From a virus: DNA of 64,000 bases. A program made the translations under genes and the position numbers. The notes under the pieces were generated by a model that was not told the DNA's origin, did not search any database, and was given only the letters and a program-made list of their open reading frames with translations. Of this stretch, positions 58,125-64,000 are shown in pieces. Each line of letters opens with the position of its first letter. Within the stretch, counting starts at the first letter, position 1. The stretch spans positions 1 through 64,000 of IMG/VR virus record IMGVR_UViG_3300022937_003185; one strand, 5' to 3'.

Positions 58125-61100
58125 AAGATACAAAGAACTCACCATTTATACACGATATATCTAAATCTCTTGTCATTACAGGGTCTGCCGTTCCGGCGGC
58201 TGTCTCGTATGTGCGGTTTAATCACTTCCAAGATTCCGATACTGAGACCGGGACGTACATAACTGATTACGGAAACCCTACACAGCCATATAAGGTAGTG
58301 CAAGGAGACCGCGGTAATAACACGGGGAATTTTTGGGCGACGACAGGATCACTAGACCAGCTAGACATATACGGAGAGAAGGTATACACGGATGAGGTTG
58401 TCCAGCCAGGTCTTAAAGTAAGAACTCTAATGAGCCAAAGGGGACTGTCTCTACCGTTAAGCTCAGATCCTGTGTTTATATCAAAAGATATGAAAGACCT
58501 GTATTCGGATACAGATTGCGCATTGACTTTTATGGTCAAGCTGAAGTTGACCAGTGAATTAGAGTCGGATAAAGCTGTCATTATACTTGCTGACCATCCG
58601 CCCCCGGGTCCAGTCGTCGCAGCAACAGACGTTTTCTCTATTGCTCTGGATCATACGGAAGTAAAATGTGATTTCCAAAGTGTGTTCACGGGTGTACCAC
58701 CGTTCCAGCTAAGTCTTTCAACAACTGGTCTCGCAACTTCTACGTTCATAACAGTGTTTGGATCTTTTTCTGTTTCGTCTAGTGGGCTCATGACGGCTGA
58801 AAGATTCGCTGTCTACAGCACAGAGACGGGAGAAGAGCTGCACTATGCATCAACTCTCCCCGCCGTCCTTAACAACGCTCCAACCCTTAATAATCCCGTG
58901 CTTTACGTTGGTTATGGAACAAAGAGCGTTAGCGGAGGGGTAAATAACGAATTTCTTGAAGCAGATTTTGTAGAAGTAGATTTAGCTGAGATCGCAATAT
59001 TCGATTCTGTCCTAACTCAAGAGCAGATGCAGACAATAGCTCGGTCGCATCTAGCAGAAAATCAATACAAGTCTGGATTCAACAACCGCTCACCAAGAAG
59101 AACGCAGCAGCTTTTAGATGCCAGAACTGTCTATCCGGCTTCTTCTAACCCAAGCTCTCCCGTAACTTCTGCTCCTGTCTTTAATGATCAGTTCACCAAG
59201 GTGTATGGAATCCAGCCCCAGTCAGGATCGGTTTCAGGAATTATGTATCCCGAGATGTTACCAGCTTATATGTTTTCTGGAAGTGATGATTCTCGAGGTG
59301 CGGAAGGAAACGTAAAGCCGTTCTACAGAGACTTACATCAGACTGAGTATGACAAAAGGTTGGTCGGCCCTGGTGTAATGAGACAGGGTCTGTCGCATAA
59401 AGAAACAGAGATACTTAATGTAGGTACTAGAAATTCTCCAATTGTGATCGGTGAGGACTCTGACGCTCTTGGCGGTACTATAGAGCCGTTTAATGATAAC
59501 CATCCATTAGCTGATAAAAATGAGCAAGTCGCAGTAAGTGAAGATGTGATACCGGGCTTGAATCAGCGCCTTGGTGATCATGTCGCTATCATAATTGACC
59601 TGAATCCAGTTGATGATACTACAATCGGTGTCGAAAGAACAGGCGGTGCGAAGTCTTGGCTTGGAGAGACCACAGGTCGTGTAACTTCGATGGCTTACTT
59701 TAACTTCGCCACTAGAAAGTGGGAAACAGCAGGCAAGAATAACGACTTCGTGATACCGGGTGCTATCACGGTAAGCACTGGATCTGCTGTTGGTACAGGC
59801 ACGATAGCTGATAAACTCGTCGATATATACACAAATGGATTTCAAGAGCTTGTCAACAGCTCTTCTATCGGGTTTGCTGGTACATCTGGATTCACGATTT
59901 ACGAAGATAAAGGAAGTAGCGCATTTGCACCTCTAGCCTCTAGAGGCGCTCCAGTCACTTCTTATGGTTTTCCGTTACACCAGAAATACGAAGCAAAAGA
60001 CGAACAGCTCATAGACATGTCTGATTATATCGACGCTCCGTTCGTTGTTGAAAGAGTTGCGTTTGAGGTTGGCGTAGCAGTAGAGGACTCTGGACCCCAT
60101 TCGCTGGGCTACAAGTTAGAGACAAATCAAGACAATTCCAACCCGGGCGATAATTCGCAAATGCCGAACTTAAAATTCACGGCTGATGTCGATACTCCGA
60201 TGGCAGCATTTCATGAGCATAATGAGTACGCGAAGCTTGTAGACCATATGAGGGTGGAGGTTTCGAGAGGAAGCTTTATTAATGGCTCGTGGTGCATTGA
60301 CGTCAATGACTTTAGCGCAGGAAGAGGGACTACGGTTGCAAGGTGGAACCGCCCGAGAGATTACCCTTACATGGCGTATTGGGACGCTAACACACTAAAA
60401 AATCGTTGTATAGCTTCAATATTTCTAGGTTATCAAAACCATCCACGCCAAGAGATACCAAACGCAGATTATAATCAACCCTACAGAGGCCTTAGTTTTC
60501 CTGTCCTTCCTGATAGACAAGCAAACCCGGGTTTTAGGTTTGTGATGGGAGCAGGCAGTCTATGGTCATACGCTGATTATTTCGGTCTTAATCCCGGCAA
60601 CTACCCGGCAAGGATGATGCTACCAGTCGTTCCCGGCCCAAGGACGGCTTCTGACCCCGGACACTCTCCCTCTTTACAAGGGTGGAATGATGGTGCCGCG
60701 TTACCTCCATCCAGAGACGAAAATGAGCCCGTTGCTGACTGGGCATTCGCTGATGTTAACGTTTCTTACATACCTCTGCTAGCAGCAGGTGTGAATGGAC
60801 TAGTCACTGGATCAAACGACCCAACTGGTATCCGGAGACCTACCCAGCATCCCATATCGTTCGTTGAGAAGCGTACTTATAAAACTCAGAACTGGGAGGA
60901 CGTTAGCGCAGCTAGTATTAATGACTGGGGTCTTTTTGAAGAGCCTGGTGTTCCTTTCTGGAGAGCTGACACGTTCTTTTTGCTGAGACAGACAAAGTCA
61001 GATGAGAAACTAAAAGTGCAGTTTTCATTTGAGTTTACGTCGGATAGCTCTAAGGTGTTTTTCCCGTTGTGCCCGTGGGCAACCGGGCAGCAGCCTCAGA

Positions 61101-64000
61101 AGATTTACGGTATGCGGTTCGACTCCGGTGGCATAAAATTTAGAAGAACAACCAACCGAGAAATGGAGCAAATGCATGGTTACAGGTGTGTAACATCTCG
61201 CGCGTGGTATGGCGACTTCTCTGGTTATCCTCCTGTTGACCCGACAAACGGTGTCTTGCTCGCCAACGGAGCTGAACTTAAGACATTATATTCTATAGGG
61301 AAGAGTGACCTTAAGGTCGGGTGGGAAACTGAGACAGACACGATCAGAGAGCTAGTCACATTCGGCCAGGTCACACATTACGGGTACTGCGCTGCTCAAG
61401 ACGGCTATGTCGACAAGATAGTAAACACCGCCAACATAGACCGTGGACTCGGATTAACATCAGGATCATGGGATGGCGACTTTCGGACAGCTGTCGTCGA
61501 CACACGTCAAGCGCTATTTGGACAAGCTATGAAGCTCAGCAGGATGCAGACCGCTGGGAACTCTGTAATACCTGCCGACCCTTTCACTGTTAATGCCACG
61601 TACGCAACACAATATTCTCAATTTTCTGACGCACCAAATTCTTTCCAGGGTTCGTGGTCTTTTTCTCCCGGGGAATCCCATCTTGATGGCTTTAGAAACT
61701 GGTTACCGTCTTTTACATGGGCTGATAGCGAGACCAACCCCGCCTCCCCCAATTCCTCCACACCTACTACGGGTATCAATATAAGCGGCCAGGGTCGTTA
61801 TAAAACTATGACGTTCGACGGTGCTTCATACAGTGAACAACTTCTTTCGTTCCCTCGGTGGACCGGTACTTCGTATCATGCGGGTGGCGCCGATGTTTCT
61901 CATACTCTGGATAATTGGCAACCGTTGTTACTTGTGCAGAAGTCGCAGGTCCGAACCTTGTCTGGATCTTGTCTTTGGGATTTATGGGACGCCGTTGATA
62001 ACCAGATGCAAGAATATGCCGGTACCGGCACCTCTGAAAGAGAGATTGAACCATTAATCCCGGGCGGTTCTGGATTTTCAATAATATCTACTCCGGCGTG
62101 GCCAATTGGGTCGACAGATGCAGTTGATCGTGAAATTAATAGTGAAGGTGTTATCAGATATACATCAGCAGGTGATCAACCGTACTTATTTGGCCGTATC
62201 ACCGCAGGTATTGAAGCGGATGGTTTTCCCGGTACGAACGTAGGTAATCCACCCGTCTACCAAAGATATGCCGATTTTAAGTGGTGGGGTGGTTTCGACA
62301 CTCCCCCACTTTCAAGACCATCTCAAATAACGGATTTTCTTGGCGAGCGCCCGTTAACTGGCTGGTTACAGGCTGGGCTAGGCAAGGAAAAGAATATCTA
62401 CATTGGTCAAGGCGCAAAGCACGGAGGTACCAATATAGATTATGATGACAACTGGTCTGGCTTTACGTTAATGACGGCATCCACAGTGTATCGTCCTTGG
62501 GGGATCCCTGGAAGCGAAAATGCCACTCTTCCACTGCACGCTAATGTGTATAAGAGACAGTGGTTAAACTATGAAGAAAACTTAACATTTGAAGTGCCAA
62601 TAAAAACCGTGACGCCGACAACAGCTCATGATTCTGGATACTGGGTTGTGACAGCAGAAGATGTGTGGGGCCCACAGCTGAGTGATGTCGAAGGAACGCC
62701 GGGTGTAATATTTGTGCCATTTTCACCCACAGGCGCGGCCAGCAAGCAGGCTATACCTTGGATAAACAGAACTGCCTCTAACTTCGCTATGCATGCGAAG
62801 AGGTACCACAGAAGGTACACGATGTCACCATCTCGAGGCGGATATAACGTTGGTCCTCTGGCTGATGGATTTAACTCTGGCCGTGTTTTCTTTAGAAACG
62901 TCGCTGCTGCGACCCAGTCTGGTGCGCAGTTTCAGAGAAAATTCACACCAAGCATCTTACATGGCAACGGCCGGATAGAGAATGAAGGTACCATCGACCC
63001 AACCCTCGAAGCCCAACAAATATATTACGAGGATAGGTATAACTCTCAAGATCAGGCTTTAGTGACAGGAAGCATCGCGACAGAGCAGGCGCAGCAGTCT
63101 CTCTATGTGTTAAAGCCGTCTGATAAGCTTATTTTAGGTGTGCAACCTTCTTTACCCGGGTGGAATGCCGGCTCTGGACTACCGAACAACAGGTGGTCAA
63201 ATAAATGGGGTACGTGGGATTATAAAGAATCAAATGCTACAGAGCGTGTAAGAAGCCTAGACGCCGATGTTGACGGAACGCACAAAGACTGCTTGATGAA
63301 CCTAGAAGATCCCTATGAGCCTTGTCACGGCCTGACGATGCTCAAAGGTCCCAGCCGGATTGTTCTGTACGGTTCATTCTTACGTGATAACAAACATTAC
63401 TCTCCAAGCTCTAAGCAACAGCTTCGCTCTGCTGCTGTGCACGAAGCACTTCACTATGACAACCCTGTACTTGATCAGTTCTTAACTGATAACGCATATG
63501 AGTACACAGGTAATACCCTGGCTCAACACATCACTGGTAGCATGTTGGATGGTGATAGAGGCGTTGCGGGTACACTGGCAGCGGGTAACTTAACATTCAG
63601 TGGAAGCTTCCAAAGGTTCACCAGAGCGACTGAAGATAGTCAAGTGTTTTATGACACGCTTTTGCATGATCCTTTTGATATATGCGAAATAGACGGGGTC
63701 GTTCGAAAAGGAATACAAGCAGGAGGCTACGCTGTCATTAACATGTTTATGCCTAATGACTGGTTAATTCCGACGACTGCAGAGTATATTGACACCGCCA
63801 CCATCAACCTCGTCACAGACTACGCTTTTTCTAGTGCATGGCCGCATTCTTTTCCTTTTGAAGAAAAGTATTCTAACGTAAAAAGATTGGTTTCACGAGA
63901 TCTATCGTTCGTCCCTAGAAGATTAGGTTTTGGCTCTCTCCTCGAACCAAATTCCCTCTACTTTGGGCTGTCAAGCGCCATGTATCAGTATCCCCTAGGG
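58121..64000 (+). CDS. Giant LamG-type virion protein, at least 1960 aa, right end outside window
   Basis: GTG 58121 overlaps the preceding stop. I read the frame to base 64000 without a stop, so the gene continues to the right. Residues 100-310 form a LamG-like sandwich ending D-L-A-E-I-A-I-F-D-S-V-L-T-Q-E-Q-M. The rest is rich in Trp, Tyr, Pro and Gly with many short beta strands (W-P-I-G-S-T-D, F-K-W-W-G-G-F-D) and few repeats, as in large phage surface proteins. The shared domain type with the 53686 protein suggests related roles at the tail tip. Minus-strand and other-frame readings here are shadows. Confidence 0.82.
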   Translation, partial: MKDTKNSPFIHDISKSLVITGSAVPAAVSYVRFNHFQDSDTETGTYITDYGNPTQPYKVVQGDRGNNTGNFWATTGSLDQLDIYGEKVYTDEVVQPGLKVRTLMSQRGLSLPLSSDPVFISKDMKDLYSDTDCALTFMVKLKLTSELESDKAVIILADHPPPGPVVAATDVFSIALDHTEVKCDFQSVFTGVPPFQLSLSTTGLATSTFITVFGSFSVSSSGLMTAERFAVYSTETGEELHYASTLPAVLNNAPTLNNPVLYVGYGTKSVSGGVNNEFLEADFVEVDLAEIAIFDSVLTQEQMQTIARSHLAENQYKSGFNNRSPRRTQQLLDARTVYPASSNPSSPVTSAPVFNDQFTKVYGIQPQSGSVSGIMYPEMLPAYMFSGSDDSRGAEGNVKPFYRDLHQTEYDKRLVGPGVMRQGLSHKETEILNVGTRNSPIVIGEDSDALGGTIEPFNDNHPLADKNEQVAVSEDVIPGLNQRLGDHVAIIIDLNPVDDTTIGVERTGGAKSWLGETTGRVTSMAYFNFATRKWETAGKNNDFVIPGAITVSTGSAVGTGTIADKLVDIYTNGFQELVNSSSIGFAGTSGFTIYEDKGSSAFAPLASRGAPVTSYGFPLHQKYEAKDEQLIDMSDYIDAPFVVERVAFEVGVAVEDSGPHSLGYKLETNQDNSNPGDNSQMPNLKFTADVDTPMAAFHEHNEYAKLVDHMRVEVSRGSFINGSWCIDVNDFSAGRGTTVARWNRPRDYPYMAYWDANTLKNRCIASIFLGYQNHPRQEIPNADYNQPYRGLSFPVLPDRQANPGFRFVMGAGSLWSYADYFGLNPGNYPARMMLPVVPGPRTASDPGHSPSLQGWNDGAALPPSRDENEPVADWAFADVNVSYIPLLAAGVNGLVTGSNDPTGIRRPTQHPISFVEKRTYKTQNWEDVSAASINDWGLFEEPGVPFWRADTFFLLRQTKSDEKLKVQFSFEFTSDSSKVFFPLCPWATGQQPQKIYGMRFDSGGIKFRRTTNREMEQMHGYRCVTSRAWYGDFSGYPPVDPTNGVLLANGAELKTLYSIGKSDLKVGWETETDTIRELVTFGQVTHYGYCAAQDGYVDKIVNTANIDRGLGLTSGSWDGDFRTAVVDTRQALFGQAMKLSRMQTAGNSVIPADPFTVNATYATQYSQFSDAPNSFQGSWSFSPGESHLDGFRNWLPSFTWADSETNPASPNSSTPTTGINISGQGRYKTMTFDGASYSEQLLSFPRWTGTSYHAGGADVSHTLDNWQPLLLVQKSQVRTLSGSCLWDLWDAVDNQMQEYAGTGTSEREIEPLIPGGSGFSIISTPAWPIGSTDAVDREINSEGVIRYTSAGDQPYLFGRITAGIEADGFPGTNVGNPPVYQRYADFKWWGGFDTPPLSRPSQITDFLGERPLTGWLQAGLGKEKNIYIGQGAKHGGTNIDYDDNWSGFTLMTASTVYRPWGIPGSENATLPLHANVYKRQWLNYEENLTFEVPIKTVTPTTAHDSGYWVVTAEDVWGPQLSDVEGTPGVIFVPFSPTGAASKQAIPWINRTASNFAMHAKRYHRRYTMSPSRGGYNVGPLADGFNSGRVFFRNVAAATQSGAQFQRKFTPSILHGNGRIENEGTIDPTLEAQQIYYEDRYNSQDQALVTGSIATEQAQQSLYVLKPSDKLILGVQPSLPGWNAGSGLPNNRWSNKWGTWDYKESNATERVRSLDADVDGTHKDCLMNLEDPYEPCHGLTMLKGPSRIVLYGSFLRDNKHYSPSSKQQLRSAAVHEALHYDNPVLDQFLTDNAYEYTGNTLAQHITGSMLDGDRGVAGTLAAGNLTFSGSFQRFTRATEDSQVFYDTLLHDPFDICEIDGVVRKGIQAGGYAVINMFMPNDWLIPTTAEYIDTATINLVTDYAFSSAWPHSFPFEEKYSNVKRLVSRDLSFVPRRLGFGSLLEPNSLYFGLSSAMYQYPLG

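Noticed and set aside
1-64000. tRNA genes, integrase, transposase or insertion sequence
   Set aside because: I saw no tRNA-like arm pattern, no integrase or transposase motifs and no terminal inverted repeats, though a by-eye scan can miss tRNAs.

Overview
The window looks like one contiguous piece of a large tailed-phage genome with a contractile, T4-like tail (Caudoviricetes, probably a marine-type myovirus and probably much larger than 64 kb). The basis is a T4-type late sigma factor (46480-47214), gp25-like and gp6-like baseplate wedge proteins (49776-52122), two very long fibre proteins, one ending in an S74 intramolecular chaperone (22698-29016), PIN-PhoH, an XPD/DinG-type helicase, and densely packed genes with ATGA/GTGA overlaps. 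I saw no tRNA, rRNA, integrase, transposase, CRISPR array, terminase, capsid or DNA polymerase gene. The host cannot be named from the sequence.

Layout. (1) 1-3.3 kb is visibly GC-richer. It holds the tail of a VWA/DUF2201 protein, a few hypotheticals and a tandem array of six small SH3-like proteins. (2) 3.6-7.9 kb holds small proteins, five of which start with a shared peptide of the form M-K-I-T-K-x-Q-L-R-R-I-I-x-E that resembles a T4 capsid-targeting propeptide, followed by a Dps/ferritin-like protein. (3) 7.8-12.4 kb has a minus-strand lipoprotein serine protease, a eukaryotic-type phosphomannomutase, a helicase, a HIGH-type nucleotidyltransferase, a mannose-6-phosphate-isomerase-type cupin and a Nudix hydrolase. 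(4) 12.4-20.2 kb carries YeaH, SpoVR and PrkA homologues, a very divergent GroEL-like protein, a YkuK-like RNase H fold protein and a histone H1-like protein, closed by a bidirectional terminator. (5) 20.2-29.0 kb has a minus-strand sigma-region-4-like regulator, PhoH and the fibre genes. (6) 29.2-46.2 kb is a glycan island with eight glycosyltransferases (including GT10 and GT11 fucosyltransferases), two sulfotransferases, a StrG-like oxygenase, two DegT-fold proteins, GDP-fucose synthase and GDP-mannose dehydratase. (7) 46.2-64 kb holds the late sigma factor, the baseplate wedge and large LamG-type structural proteins. The last of these is at least 1960 codons long and runs off the right edge.

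How it fits together. Regions 3 and 6 supply most of a route from fructose-6-phosphate to GDP-L-fucose and/or GDP-colitose, with matching transferases; only a classical mannose-1-phosphate guanylyltransferase is not seen. This suggests that the phage builds or remodels a fucosylated, possibly sulfated, glycan on the host surface, its DNA or its virion. Region 4 is a phage copy of the bacterial PrkA-YeaH-SpoVR starvation/sporulation signalling set next to a chaperonin-like protein, which suggests control of host physiology or protein quality. The late sigma factor probably drives the structural genes, and TATAAATA/GATAAATA boxes are present ahead of some operons. All functions are read by eye from protein motifs; no database search was run.
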